This document shows, piece after piece, positions 11,654 through 25,130 of a stretch of 64,000 nucleotides of DNA. The translations under genes and the position numbers were made by a program. Under the pieces are notes generated by a model. The model saw only the letters and a list, made by a program, of their open reading frames with translations. It searched no databases and was not told the origin of the DNA. The stretch's first letter is position 1. Each line of letters begins with the position of its first letter. This DNA comes from Strongyloides papillosus (taxonomy: Eukaryota > Nematoda > Chromadorea > Rhabditida > Strongyloididae), in NCBI GenBank assembly GCA_005656395.1, contig SRSI01000046.1, positions 806,001-870,000 on the forward strand, read 5' to 3'.

Positions 11654-14600
11654 TTAATGCAATTTTTGAATTATTGCATTGAGTTTGGTATTTTTTACAT
11701 TTTTTAATATTTCATTTACATTGATATTCTCTTCAAAATCGATATTAGTAGGATTAGATTTATTTACTGCTACAAAAGGAGTAAAATTTCGTTTTATAAT
11801 TTTTTTGGAGGAAAATTTTTTAAAAGCATAAGGTTGAGTATTAATAAGATATAATTCTTTTTGAGGAATTTTTTGAAAAGTTCTTTGTTTTTCATCTATT
11901 TGATATTCATTAATATAAATGTCATCTTCATGATACCTAGGAATTATTGGACGACCAAGGCAATATGTTTCGAGATCAAGAACTAAACAACGACCAACAG
12001 CTAAGTCAATGGGTACTGTACGATAAAATGGTGTACGGAGGAGTTCATTTTTGAAGAATAATCGTGAAGAGTCACAAAATGTTTCATGTGGTCTTGCATA
12101 ATAATAACCATAGAAATATTTTTTACCAGTTTTATCTGTAAAGATTCTTTCAATACGAAATGGTCTGAGATCTACACGATCATATTTTTTATCATCTGAT
12201 ATTGGAATGTTATCATCTTTTACATACACTGTTCCGTTTATCCTTAACTGTAAACCATTTGAATTTACCATTGTTTTATAGTAGGTACATCCTGGTATTG
12301 TAAAATCAGGTAAATTTTGTAAAAGTATATCAACATGTGGTGTACATTTAATCTTATCTTTACAAAATTTACACTTAAATTCTTTTGCCTCCACTACCTC
12401 ACCAGTTAAACAATCACCATGAAGCCAAAAATAACAACTATCACATTGGACCATCTCGCCTTCATCCTCAACAATCCCACAAATACATCTTACACAATCA
12501 GAATCTTCACCTTGTGACTTCATAACAATAAGATCTGGATTATATGAACCAACTTGTACTTTTGAATTTAAATATGTTAAATCAAATTCAGTTATATAAC
12601 CATTTTTTTCTTTCCTTCCATTTGTGTGAGTATTTATTAAACTAGTGTGATTAATATATTTGTTAGCTCTTTTTGCAGATGCATAATGTTCCTTAATTTC
12701 ATTAAATTTCTCCTCTGACATGTAATTACATATACATTTAGAAATAGCATACTTCATGATGGAGTTGAATGTTTTTGCACAATTACAACGGACCCCCCTC
12801 ATTCCTTCAATAACAATCCTCTTGATTTCATTAATCTTCAATATTGGGAAATTTTCTTTTTCAATCATAGTTTGTGCAAAACAATCAAATATTTTATTCA
12901 ATTTCTTATCTGCAAAAGGAATCCTTTTTTCTAGTACCTTCTTTTCACGAATCATTCTTCTACAATTTCTTATCAAAAAAATACTACTATTTCTAACAAT
13001 GTTTTTTTCTTTTTTTGAGATCTTAAAAGTTAGCTTTTCTACATCTTGATAAATGCTTATACCTGGAATTATGCCTTTACATTTTTTACTTTCACATCTG
13101 CATATAGTATCTTCTTTCCTTTTTATCCAATAATCAGAGTAGTCAATTGTTAACTCTTCACCTATTAATATTTTTTTGATTGAAAATATTGCAAAACGAT
13201 AACTACCATTTACATTCCATTTTTCTATTTTACAATTGGGATCACAACTGTGATTTAAAAAACGTGCTAAACTACCTTTACCTCCACCATCAATAACAAA
13301 ACCAGGTTGTAATTGTAAACCATATCCTTGAACTTTCCTTTCTTTATAATTGTTTGTTGTAATAATTTCTCCAGTAAATTCTAGAACATATTCATTCTCC
13401 TCAATATCAACATGGGTACGGAGACCGAAACCTTTATTTTCTGTTTTGTAATGTTGTAATTGGTGGACCTGTTGATTTTTTTGTATCCTCCTATTTTCAC
13501 ATTCATAATATAAATTACAACTAACATGTGTACATTCCATAAATTTTTCTCTTGAAGGACAGGTTCTTGAACTTGTACATGGTATGTCAGCATCACACTC
13601 ACACTCCTCTGGTGTAGGTAATGAGGGAGGTTTATTAACAATAATATTTGAACGAATTTTGATAAATGTTTCTGCATTTATCTTACTATTATTATGTTCT
13701 TTCATCATTTTAGAAGAAACTTTTGAAGACACAACTTTTGAACCGGTACGTGAAGGTGTTGGTTTTGAGGCAATTGATTTTGGGGGATTTTTTGAAGCTA
13801 TTGTTTTAGGACTTATTGGTGTACTTTTTAATGAAACAATATTTTTTCCATTATTTCCTTTGGAGGAGGGTGATACTTTTGATGATTGTTGTATCAGTGG
13901 TTTTATACTCCTACATCCACTTCCTCCATTTATTATTTCGTCATTATTATCTTTTTTGAATTTTTTACTCTTAACATTTTTTCCAATAGATGTTGCTGGT
14001 CTTTTCATTGTATTAGTATTCCTTCTTGATGTTGGAGGAGTCTCCTGATTACGAAGTTTTTTAAGAGAATGTAGGAATTTCTCAAACTTTTCTAATCTTT
14101 CACTTTCATTCTTTCTCCATAATGCTAAGTCTATCTTTTGAAATGGATTATTACAATAGGCACTATGAGGTTTACTTTTTGGTATATCGAAATCTAACTT
14201 TTCTAAATCATCAGCCATCCTAGGAACCATATTATCAAAGTTTTCTTTCAATTTATTTCTTTTTAACCTCCTAAATTCTTCCATTATCTCTTGACTTGTT
14301 ACCTTCTTCCCAACAGTCAACATTGGATTGGTATCTATATTCTCTTTACGCTTCTTTTCCAAATTTTCATTTTTTTCAACTTGTATAAGACTAGAACATT
14401 GTAAGAAAGTTTCGGAATCTAAATGGCTTTTTAATGTTTCAACTATCTTTTCTGGAGCCATTCCAGGTGTGATGGATATAATTGGACTTGTACTATTTAT
14501 CTTAGGTTCACGTTTCTTTGTTTTTCTACTTTTCTTTAGGGAATTAGTTGTTTGTTTATTGTCAGGCTTAGCAAGTATGGGGGGACTATCTAAAGGTAAT

Positions 14601-15901
14601 TTTGGCATTGAATCATCATTAGTATAATTAACCGATTCACCATGAGAATCCAATGTTACGGGAACTAATGTCGGCATATCAGAAAAGTCATCTTCATCCT
14701 CCTTTCTTTTTCCTTCTATTTTTATTATTTTATCACAAACTGTTTTAGAATATTGGATTCCAACATTATTCTTGGGTGATTTCATTGGTGGTGTCATCGC
14801 ATTAATAGATGGAGGTGAACCACCAATACTTTGAATACCACTATCTGGAGTTCCTGACATTTGTTGATTATTATTATTGCTATTATTATTATTTGTTGTG
14901 TTATTGTACCAATTTTGTCCAGATTGTTGATTTTGATTGAAATATTGTGGATTGTGTTGTGATCCATTAATGTTATTAATTGATGATTGTTGAGCACAAA
15001 ATGATTGTCCTTGATTTCTATTTATAAAGGCTACATTGGAAGATGAAGAAGAAGATTCAGGTAAACCTTCAACACCGGATAAAATATCGTTTTGTTGTTC
15101 AAAAACATAATTTGATTTTGAATGATTTGTATTAGTTATAGTATGATCATTAGTATGTTGATATGAATTATTATCATAAGTTTGATGATGTGAGTACGAA
15201 GAAGAAACAGAAGATGTGTAAGAAGGTGATATATGTTGATGGGGTGTAGTTTCAGTATATTTCTCATTTTTTAGTGATATTATTCCAGTATTAGTATTAT
15301 TAGAGATTTGTTGTTGTGGAGATACTGTTGATGTAATATATTGAGATGTTGTAGTATTTATTGTTGGATGGATATAATTATTAGATGTTGGTTGATATGA
15401 ACATGATGGTATCATTGAAATATATGAATCATTTATTCCATCTTGGCATGATAATTCTTTTAAATTCTGTTGAACATCACCATTAATACCTCCTCTACTA
15501 CTATTATTACTTGGACATGAAAAATTACTTTGTGGAGTAACAACTCTATATCCATGAGAAATATTTGAACTTAAAATATTACCTCCATTTTGAAGGTAAC
15601 ACGTCTGTACAATCATATTATGTGGAGTTTGAATATTAACATTTGATGTTGAGTTAGTACTGCTAATATTACATGTATTTGATTTTTTTGGCATAATTTT
15701 AGGTAAATTATTATTAGTGGGTTTAGGTGCAATATTAGTAAAATAATTACCATTTTGATGGTTTTGAGATGTTTGATCATTAGAATTACCAAAATTAGTA
15801 TTTACATTATTTCTAGGTCGTATAAATAAACCAACATATTCAGCTTCTCCACCATCTTCTGTTCTTCCTTTAAATTTACATGGAACTGCTTCGTAACTCA
15901 T
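11654..15901 (-). CDS. lin-59: ASH1/LIN-59-like SET-PHD-BAH histone methyltransferase
   Basis: A single 1,415-codon exon. The first ~400 residues are Asn/Gln/Ser-rich low complexity, followed by a basic, Lys-rich region. An AWS motif begins at about residue 764 (CECD...CTSSRTCPSR). It is followed by a SET domain with NHSCDPNC near residue 884, the ELTIDY segment carrying the catalytic Tyr, and a post-SET CRCESKKC near 931. A PHD finger follows at about 1134-1180 (CICG ... C-x2-C ... WLHGDC) and a BAH domain at about 1215-1335. This AWS-SET-postSET-PHD-BAH order is that of ASH1, whose C. elegans member is LIN-59; ASH1 methylates H3K36 and counters Polycomb silencing. The bromodomain found in vertebrate and fly ASH1 is not visible. 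No intron in 4.2 kb is unusual next to the spliced neighbours but normal for intron-poor nematodes. Confidence 0.92.
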   Translation of the reverse strand: MSYEAVPCKFKGRTEDGGEAEYVGLFIRPRNNVNTNFGNSNDQTSQNHQNGNYFTNIAPKPTNNNLPKIMPKKSNTCNISSTNSTSNVNIQTPHNMIVQTCYLQNGGNILSSNISHGYRVVTPQSNFSCPSNNSSRGGINGDVQQNLKELSCQDGINDSYISMIPSCSYQPTSNNYIHPTINTTTSQYITSTVSPQQQISNNTNTGIISLKNEKYTETTPHQHISPSYTSSVSSSYSHHQTYDNNSYQHTNDHTITNTNHSKSNYVFEQQNDILSGVEGLPESSSSSSNVAFINRNQGQSFCAQQSSINNINGSQHNPQYFNQNQQSGQNWYNNTTNNNNSNNNNQQMSGTPDSGIQSIGGSPPSINAMTPPMKSPKNNVGIQYSKTVCDKIIKIEGKRKEDEDDFSDMPTLVPVTLDSHGESVNYTNDDSMPKLPLDSPPILAKPDNKQTTNSLKKSRKTKKREPKINSTSPIISITPGMAPEKIVETLKSHLDSETFLQCSSLIQVEKNENLEKKRKENIDTNPMLTVGKKVTSQEIMEEFRRLKRNKLKENFDNMVPRMADDLEKLDFDIPKSKPHSAYCNNPFQKIDLALWRKNESERLEKFEKFLHSLKKLRNQETPPTSRRNTNTMKRPATSIGKNVKSKKFKKDNNDEIINGGSGCRSIKPLIQQSSKVSPSSKGNNGKNIVSLKSTPISPKTIASKNPPKSIASKPTPSRTGSKVVSSKVSSKMMKEHNNSKINAETFIKIRSNIIVNKPPSLPTPEECECDADIPCTSSRTCPSREKFMECTHVSCNLYYECENRRIQKNQQVHQLQHYKTENKGFGLRTHVDIEENEYVLEFTGEIITTNNYKERKVQGYGLQLQPGFVIDGGGKGSLARFLNHSCDPNCKIEKWNVNGSYRFAIFSIKKILIGEELTIDYSDYWIKRKEDTICRCESKKCKGIIPGISIYQDVEKLTFKISKKEKNIVRNSSIFLIRNCRRMIREKKVLEKRIPFADKKLNKIFDCFAQTMIEKENFPILKINEIKRIVIEGMRGVRCNCAKTFNSIMKYAISKCICNYMSEEKFNEIKEHYASAKRANKYINHTSLINTHTNGRKEKNGYITEFDLTYLNSKVQVGSYNPDLIVMKSQGEDSDCVRCICGIVEDEGEMVQCDSCYFWLHGDCLTGEVVEAKEFKCKFCKDKIKCTPHVDILLQNLPDFTIPGCTYYKTMVNSNGLQLRINGTVYVKDDNIPISDDKKYDRVDLRPFRIERIFTDKTGKKYFYGYYYARPHETFCDSSRLFFKNELLRTPFYRTVPIDLAVGRCLVLDLETYCLGRPIIPRYHEDDIYINEYQIDEKQRTFQKIPQKELYLINTQPYAFKKFSSKKIIKRNFTPFVAVNKSNPTNIDFEENINVNEILKNVKNTKLNAIIQKLH

Positions 15902-18900
15902 AATAAAATTGATACATGCATGTTTGTTTTACTAAAATTTAAAAAATCAATCAAATTGGAAAGAAATTATACTTGTGAAATATAAACGCGCACTCTAAAG
16001 AAATATATTTATGTATGTTGATATGTGTGTAGCGGGATAATTTATTTTATTTATATTAATGTTTCTTAATACAAATTAGTCATCTTTTAAAATAAATTTC
16101 AATTTAATATACATAAAAAAATACATAAAACGTTAAAAGGAAGAATGATGTATAAAAAAAATATATATAATGTTTTACTAAATGATAATTATAGTATATT
16201 ATTTAATAAAAGGTTAGGATATCTTCAAAAAGGTAATACCAAGAGGATTATTATTATGAAACATATGCATGTAATAGAATATAAGAAAAATGCACGTGAT
16301 TGTATGTCTATTCTTTTTATAAATTCGCGATTATATTGAGTGTAGTTTAAAGTGAGGAGATACTTTAGTTAGGAAAAAGATGCGATATTTGGAAAGGGCA
16401 ACATTGCGTTTTTGGTTGTACTTATAATTAAAGAATTGTTTTAATATAATAGTTATAATGTATTAATTGTTCCAGGAAATTGGAAAGATGAAACTTGAAG
16501 AGGAATTAATAATGAGAAAAAAATAATTTTCATAATTTATTTATCATGTTAAAAGGTTAATGTACAAGTGTTCTAAAGAACTATAAAATTAATCATTTTT
16601 ATCAAACAATTAATGAACAGAGTATAACGTTGTGACTTTTACCTCATCATATCACTTAAAAATAATAAATAACAACCAACTAACTGATTAATCGATGAAC
16701 AAAGAAGTGCGAAGCAGTCTTATTAATATATCAATTTTATGATATATAAACATTCAACTCAATATAAATATATGAAAACATATGCGATTCACCGATAGGC
16801 TTAACATTAAATTTGACTTTTTTTTAGATGATACATATATTACACAACAATAATCTCAAAATTTTTTGATAAAAACATGTAATATTGCCTTTAATAGGCA
16901 AATTAACTAGTTTGCACTTTAGTAGCATTTAAAAAATTGTACTCTTTTATTTAATTTTTATTATATTCTTTATAAAAGGTTTTACATATCTTAGATTTTT
17001 ATTAAAAAAATCTATTACAAGAAAAATCTTTGCAACAATCTTTAATTAACCATAAATATTATGATATGATAAGGAAAATTGTATAATTGAAAAGAAAAAT
17101 TACTAAACTTAAATAGATTGTTTAAAAAGAGGATAAAAAAGATGAAAGTTAAAGGAGATAAGTAAAGATACAACAATAAAAATTTGATAATAAAAAAAGA
17201 TCAAGTGAATATATATTATAGATATATGTTATATTTAATTTATCTTTATGACAATTTGAATATACAAGTATAAATGATAGGTTGTTAAAAATTTCGATAA
17301 ACAAAAGAATATTGTGATATGATAATAATTTGTAAATGTTGTTATAATATTTGAAATATTAAAGGTAACAACTATTTAATAAGATTTTGAATTATGCACT
17401 GTGTCAGGAAATATGTATATTTATAAATAAATAAATATGTATATATATATATATATAATGGAACGGAAAGTAATTAATTTGTCATCGTAACTTTAAATTA
17501 GATAGCATAACATTTCCAATTTTTGATAGATATAAATTATAGAAAAGATCAAAAGAAAAGGAAGGCTCATTGTATAAAATTCACAAACACTCCTGATCAA
17601 CTTTTCTCTATCTTACATGATAACTTTTTTAACCTCCTATCAACCTATATCACAATATTACCACTCAATATAATCAATGTGCGCGAACCAACACCTAGGC
17701 TTGTCACAATCATTCTTACTATAAAATATATAATACAGTTAAACAACACATATCTCTATCCTACATATACACCAATTTTCTTTATACAACAGAACAAAAT
17801 AAATTTAACATATATCAAATAAAGTTCCACACATTAGAATGATTAATTCAACAAAAATAATATGTGTAGTATTTTTTAACAAGGCTTAATTCAATGCTTT
17901 TTTTTTGACAACTTTTAGCGGTATGTACTATAAATATATGTATATATAAAATTAAGGCAGGAGAATGTAAAAAAATCAAGACTTCCATTTTAAAATACTT
18001 CATCTCCATCATTATATCATTTTAAAATTTATATAAATATACTCACCTACCATACAAATAGAACAAGGGAATAATAGTTTTGACGATGACAAGATAAAAT
18101 ATAATAGATATGGCGGCTGGTGGACACCAAAAAAATTAGAATACAAAATATTTAAGTTTTATTGTCATTTCAGAAGAAAGAGGAAATAAAATTGGGAGTA
18201 GTGTAGTTGTTTTAATGTGCGGTTATCATTTTTAAATGTTTATTTATAGTTTGCATTACTAGATGAAAGTTTATCAATAGTATATTAATTAAATTAATCA
18301 TTAACATGTGTCAAAAAAAATTTATAATAATATTATTGTTACTTAATTCTTTCGTACTTCCTTATCTACGGAAATTAATGGTTTATATATTAATAGACGT
18401 ATGAAAAAAAAGTATTAAAAGTAAAATTTGCAAATTATGAGTTAAAAAAAAGTAAGATTATGAAAATAATATTTAATTAAATGTAATCCATTTATGAATG
18501 TATCAATATCAGGGAATAATAATAATCAGGTCATCGATTAATAAAATATTCTTAACCGAAAATTATAATATTCACCGACTTGTCAACAACCTCATAATAA
18601 ATAAATTCTCTTACACATGTCAATAAAACTAATGCTTTTCTATTTTGACAATTGTAAATATATAGAGGGAAATTAATTGAAATGTTTTGACTAAAAACAC
18701 TACAGAAATATACCATTATTTTTCCTGAATGACAGAAGGAAAAATTACTGCAATTCTATTATTTTTTTATTATTCAACTAATTATACTTTAAAGATAATG
18801 CTATAATTGAATGAAAAAAATAAAAAAAAATATGTTATTAAAAATAAAAAAAATATTTTTTTAGAACACTTTCTAAAGTTTTATATAGAATTTAAATTTA

Positions 18901-21900
18901 AAATTGTATAATATATAAATATATTTTTGTGAGAAAGAAGAGGAAAGTGAAAACAACAATATTTAAATCAAATCTTTAAATAATCTATTATTATTTAAAA
19001 CAAACTACAAGCTAAAAATGCCTTTTTCATTTGTTCAATTCCCAAATTTATTAGCAAAAAAAATATATATGTGTATGTTATTACATATAAATATTTATAT
19101 TAAATTTTTATTATTACACTTCTATTTTCTTTTTTATATAATATATATGAGACAAATAAGCCATCAAATTGGGAAGAAACAAAAAGAAGTTGGTTTATCA
19201 AAAACCTTAACTTGCCATAACTTTATCTCACCACATTATTCATTCTTTACTTACTATATACCATCTATAGTAGAGAAATATATATTTATTTCATTTATAT
19301 CAAAGTAAAATATCTTAAACAGTCTAAACTCGAAAATTTTCTTATATCAACACACATAACAATCCTTCCTTTTTTTTCACTATTTTTGTTTTAACTCTAT
19401 GTATATGCCTCACTAAACGGGACAAGATTACTTTTTTATTTATATCAAAAAAGGAATTATACTAGTTGTAGATATATATATGTGACATCAGATATATTTT
19501 AATAAAATGAATGATAAGCATAAGAAAAAAAAAGTGAAAGTTTAACGTATTTTAATGGTAGAAAGTTTATAAAAGAAAGGTTGTATAAATAAAGACTTAT
19601 AAATAAAAGCTAATTTTGATAGTGGCAAATGTTAATATCATAAATTTTTATTTACTCCTTTTTTCGTTAGATATTTAATAAGTTTATGTGAAATATTATT
19701 ATGGCACGTGTATATAGAGATAGTAAAAGAGATAAGAACTAAAAATACTATTTCACTAAAATGCATGAATTAATGATAAATGGTGTAAGGTTAAATATAT
19801 GTAAAAAGTGGCAATAGTTGAGGAAAATATCAAAATTGTATTAACCTCTTCTTTAATAAATTTATAAAAAGACACTATAGATGGAGATAATTATAAAAGA
19901 GAAATTAGAAAGAATTTGTATTGTTAAATGGATAGAGAGAGCGGGCTATATACTACGTATTACAACCATTTGATGTGCCAATGTAGGATATAGAGTTATA
20001 TATAGTCAAATGGCATACTGATTCAGGTTTAAGGAAAATAGTAGATGATCGAGCGCGAAACGGCATTTTCAAGAAGAGTGAAAATAAGACAAAGACAAGT
20101 AATACAACGATTAATTACTAACACACATTATTGTGTAATTAAAAAGTTAAAACAAAGTCCAAATATAACGTAAGATCAATATGATTTATCACATTTGTAC
20201 AATAACAAAACACAATGTATAGTATAATTACTTCTATAATATGTTCATAAACATTTTTACAACAAGTAAAATGATATAAATTTACTTTGAAGAAAGAATA
20301 ATCAAATCATAAAAACATTAAAATTTTGACAGATAACAAAAAAAAATAACTCAACATGTCAAATGTGGGAAGCATCAAAACAATTCTAAATTTTAATTAC
20401 CACATTCATGTCATTATTTTTTTCAAATTCTCTTACTAGAACCACCAACTTACTTATTATTTGAATTTGCTTTTTCTCAGTCAATTTTTCTCAAGGTTCC
20501 ACCAACATTCTTTAAAAATATCTATCTATATATTGTATATCTCCTCTACCACCATACATATTAACAAACATTACATTCTTGAGTTAAAATGGCCGACTAA
20601 ATTATTACATTTATCATGTACACATATATATTTTCTTTAAATAAGGAAGTTAGTATTTTAATATATCTTCATATCTCAATTTTTGTAAGTGGTAAAAAAA
20701 AGAAAAAACAAAAATCTGAATTCCAAATTATGTTTTTGCACTTTTATAAAAATGTAGAAAAATTTATAGTCATATTATCTAAACTATAAATAATAAAAGA
20801 AAAATGTGTATTTTTTGGGACAATTAAAAATATATATAAATTGCAAATAATAAAAACATATAACTATTTTTTGGAAATAAAAAAATAACAAAATGTTAAG
20901 AATGTTTTTAATAAGTTAAGTTTATAAAAATGCTTTAAAATTAAAGATAAAAAGTGAGAAAATACTTAAATATATATAATAACAAAAACATGTTGATTTT
21001 AAATATTAAAAAAGTGTTAAATTATATGTATATACATTTATACGAATTAAATTATAAAGAATAGAATGTTGTATAAAAATAACTGACATTGGCATTAAAG
21101 TGCGTGTACTTTAAATTTAATTGTTAATGTTAGAGGAGTTAGAAAATGGCTAAGTAATATATAATCACATAATCAATCAACATATGGTAAAAGGGAAGTT
21201 TTGGTTTAACCATGTTCTGTTTATACAGTTGATATAGATGACCATTGAACAAATAAAAATGTATAGAAAAGATATTGATCCTGATAAGATAGTACAATTA
21301 ATAAACAATTTACATGATTTATTGAAAAAACAAATAAAATGTTAAAATTCAACTATGCATTGTTAAAAAATTGGAAATAAATAAATCATTATATAGATTA
21401 TTGTATATTAAAAAATTTTGGATGAAAAAGCATATGTTGTTGGTATATGTACATAAAACTATTATTATACATTAAAATGTAAAAGGATCAAAAATTATAT
21501 TTATTAGAAGATTCTAGTTTTTCTTAGTCACGTTGTTTATAACAAAATAATAGTAATCAATCGAAATGAAGGAATAAAAGCACATTTATTTTAAATATTA
21601 TTAATATTTGCCTAAATGTCAAATTATAAAAGGCATGAGAACTAATTTAGTAAAAAAAATACTAGTTAAAGTTGTTATTCAAATATCATTATATAGAGGT
21701 TAAGGGAGATGTGAAAATAATAAAACCAAAAGTTGTTTTTGAATATAAAGATATATCAAAACAATTTTAACTTAAATTTACAATGTAGAACCAATTTTAT
21801 GATATAGAAATTAGGTATTACTTTATATGTGTATTATTATTACATTTGCAGACATTAAAAAATTAATTTGCTATAAAAGGTCTTTCCATGCAAAATTGAT

Positions 21901-22573
21901 ATATGATATTAGATAAATGTATTTATAATAAGTTAAAGTAATTGGATAAAAACTTTTTTTAACTTTATATAAAGTAAAAATTAGATCTATGGTTATAAAA
22001 AACGTCCTTTGATAATTGAGAATAGTTATTGAAAGCCTTTTAGCAATTTTAAAAGCTAATTCCAGCTTGAGATAAAATGAGAAGATAAGCAAATACCAAC
22101 TGTTATAAATTGTACTTTAATTTTTTTAAGTAAAATTGTTATTGCTTCATACATGTAAAATATACAATTGCCGACTTTAAAATTATTACGATAAAATGTA
22201 CTTTAAATATAAAAACAAGGAAAGTTATCAAATAGATGAATAAATTCATTATTATACTATTTATAAAAGAAATTTTATATGCAATAAAAATACGTACAAA
22301 CATTTTATCAGTTACATGAAAACAATGTTGCCTACAACCACCATATTACCATCATACAATCCTTACTTATTATTACTTTTATTAACAATTAAAACCAAAA
22401 CAAGTAATTTTGAATATCACATTCACATGTGTATGCTTTTAATGTTTATATTTATATATTTCTATTGCAGAGTAGGTCATCATTTCTCCATTTTCTGTTT
22501 CGCAACAACCAACTTCCACGAAAGCAAATCAACTGTTAGTTAAGTGTCTTTTATATTTAAAAATTTTATAATA
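15902..22573. other. 6.7-kb gene-free interval
   Basis: The longest empty stretch of the gene-bearing half. It is extremely AT-rich with A/T runs and short simple repeats (for example a TA repeat near 17440-17458). The open frames inside (16145, 17523, 19018, 21871) have low-complexity, hydrophobic or Ile/Tyr/Lys-rich translations typical of chance frames in AT-rich DNA. It may hold long regulatory sequence for the two flanking divergent genes or unrecognised noncoding RNA. Confidence 0.5.
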
Positions 22574-23739
22574 ATGACCAATAATAGTAATTGTGGTCTT
22601 CCTATTGGGGTTTATCAAATAAATATTGGAGAATCTTTATTATCAAAAGATAACAATAAAACATTTCACTCTATAAAATGCATGTTTAAAAAATATATTT
22701 TTATAATAATAAAATATTATTTGTAATTTTAGATGACTTTCGTCCAGCCAGTATATCAGCTGGTGGTGCTGAAACTTTTCTTCAATTTTCACAGAATAAT
22801 TATGCTAATGTTGCAATTGAGAATGAGTCAAATAACTCTTTAATACTATACAAAGGATCAGATAATAAGATAAGCAATAATAAAGAATGTATGATGTTAC
22901 TTGATCCTAACACTAATAAATTAACGATTGAAAAATTGAGTAGTCAGATAAGAGTAAAATATTTAAGAAACCCAGCAGATCAAATTGTTCAAATTATTAG
23001 AGAAAAAATTCAAAATAAAAAAGGTATGAAGAAAGAGAAAACATCTGAAATTTGTAGGTCAGAGGAAAGAGAGAAAAGTACACCTATCAGAAATCCATCT
23101 ACCTTTGTTAAATTAAAAGAAGTAAAGACATCGAAAATGGAAGATGAGACAACAACTGAAGAGCTCTTGCAAGGTTTAGATATAGACTCACCGAAAAATG
23201 TTAATGAAGATGTTGTTAAAAATGAAGAAAAACCCTCTATGAAAGGGGCTGTAAATATATCAGATTTCGAGGATAGCAGTGATGGCGAATTTGACGATTT
23301 CCTAGATAAAGCAGTTAAAACAAAAGAAAATACCACTCAGGATGTTGTATCGGGTACAGAGAAATCAAGTAATAGCAATAATACAAGTAATACTAAAGTA
23401 AACTCAGAAAAACCAAATGATGATTTACTGGATTTCTTTGATAATATTGATGACTTTTCAAATAAAAGTTTCCCAAAAAGTCCAAAAAAACCTTCACCAG
23501 AGATTGTGAAAAAAGTAGTTCCCAAGGAGACGAAGCCTGATCCATTTAATCAAAATATTTTTGGTTCTTTAGATGATTCCTCAGATGAGGATCCTATTAT
23601 AGAGAAAAACGATAAGCCTAAGACAGTAGAAAACAAAAATAATGGGCAAAATAAAAAGATGGTAGGACCAGGGGGACGCATGTGGCACGATGACTTAGAC
23701 TTAAGTGAGGATGAAGACGAAGATTCCGATGATGACTAA
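22574..23739 (+). CDS. eaf-1: ELL-associated factor (EAF) homologue, with a GC-AG intron
   Basis: Exons 22574-22679 and 22733-23739 give 370 aa. The N-terminal ~110 residues are the EAF domain. IGES near the start, FHSIKYDFRPAS spanning the splice junction, a Cys-x3-LDP segment and IEKLSSQIRVK match the corresponding conserved motifs of EAF1/EAF2. The rest is a long acidic, Ser-rich tail ending in a run of Asp/Glu/Ser, typical of EAF transactivation regions. EAF binds ELL and stimulates RNA polymerase II elongation in the super elongation complex. The intron (53 bp) starts with GC rather than GT: only T|GC...AG|AT keeps the frame and restores the conserved Tyr-Asp-Phe. The only GT nearby (22684) would create a stop right after the junction. 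The ATG at 22574 is chosen because upstream in-frame codons offer no ATG. Confidence 0.88.
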
Positions 23740-24412
23740 GATATATATTATGTATACCATTAGTTTTATTTATTCTAGTAAATAATTAATTATAATCCTT
23801 GTTGTTCTTAAATACAATGTATGATCGTTAGAATAGTGCCTTATATTTTTATAAAATGTTCATTTTTACTAATTTTTTCTATGAAATTAGGGATTCTTAA
23901 ACTAGACCATCATTTTTTCATTCCCCGTTAGGTTGTAGCATTCATTAAGATCGGTGTCTGAACCCCAAGAAAGATGTACTAGATTTATCGCTGACCATAA
24001 AAAACTTCAAAACTATGTTTTTTTGTAAATCACAAAACAAAAATACAAGTAGAGTAATTTTACTTAAAACTACCATATAGATTCCTCCAAAATATATGAT
24101 GTGCAGGCATTGTTGGAGAAGTGTATCTTATTAAATATTTTCCCAATAGAGAATAATTGGTACGAAAACTTATGATTCTCTTATTTTTCTTAGCTTATTT
24201 TTGTTTATTAAAAATTATTAAAATGCTAAATATTGCTTTCTATAATAATCTTTAGAATGACTTGAAACCTGACATTTTTAAGTTCAAGTTTTTTTAATAG
24301 TTATTATTTTTATCTTGTATTGAAAATTTCTTACTTTATATTTATTTTTTTTGTCGTTTACTGATATATCCTTGTACTTTTCACTAAATTTTTATATTTA
24401 TAGGGAATAAAA
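23740..24412. other. Intergenic; upstream region of rpl-32
   Basis: Spacer between two plus-strand genes with no clear feature. A T-rich acceptor-like sequence ending in TAG lies about 10 bases before the rpl-32 ATG, so trans-splicing there is possible. Confidence 0.4.
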
Positions 24413-24870
24413 ATGGTTACCATTAGAGGTAAGGCTATGAAAATCATCAAGAAGCATCCAAAACGCTTCACTCGCCACGAATCTGACCGTTACAGACGTG
24501 TTAGACCAAACTGGCGTAAACCAAAAGGTATTGATAACAGAGTTCGTAGACAATTCAAAGGAGCCCGTATCATGCCAGGAATTGGTTTTGGATCAGATAA
24601 AAGAACTAGATTTGTTTGCCCAAATGGACTTAAAAGAGTAGTTGTTCACAATCTTAAAGTGAGTTTAATATTTTTGTAATTAAGATAATGACGAATATGA
24701 ATTAATTTTAGGAACTCGAAGTCCTTTTACTCCAAAACAAAATCTATGCTGCTGAAATTGCTAAAGGAGTCTCAGCCAAGAACCGTAAATTAATTGTTGA
24801 ACGTGCTAATCAACTTGCTATCCATGTCACCAACAAGAACGCTCGTCTCCGCACCGAAGAAGCCGAATAA
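24413..24870 (+). CDS. rpl-32: 60S ribosomal protein L32 (eL32)
   Basis: Two exons (24413-24658, 24712-24870) with a 53-bp intron encode 134 aa, the normal eL32 length. The basic N-terminal half with KHPKRFTRH, the central [13 protein letters not shown] and the C-terminal NARLRTEE are hallmark eL32 sequences. The protein sits on the 60S subunit surface. Codon use is visibly biased (many C-ending codons, for example CGT/CGC and AAG) compared with the AT-loving neighbours, as expected for a highly expressed gene. Confidence 0.98.
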
Positions 24871-25130
24871 ACCTTTAACAATTTGTTTTTGTTTGTTGTT
24901 ATAAACGATAAAACTTTATTCGTTGTTGTATGTTTCTATTTCTTTTTAAAAAATGGCGTTTAAACTTATTTTTTTCCTCGGCAAATGATGTTCATGATAA
25001 AGAATGAATTTTACTCATTTATTATATGTATGATAGTGTGGTAATTAATATTAAAGTAGTTTCATTAATATTTAACTAAAAAGTAGTATATCTTCTTTTG
25101 TTTTTATAAGATGTTGTTGTATTTATAAAG

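Noticed and set aside
16145..19308. Open frames at 16145, 17523 and 19018
   Set aside because: Translations are low-complexity, Ile/Tyr/Lys/Phe-rich, without partner exons or motifs; expected by chance in AT-rich DNA.
22316..22543. Open frame just upstream of the eaf gene
   Set aside because: No continuity with the EAF domain and no family features; EAF homology starts after the ATG at 22574.
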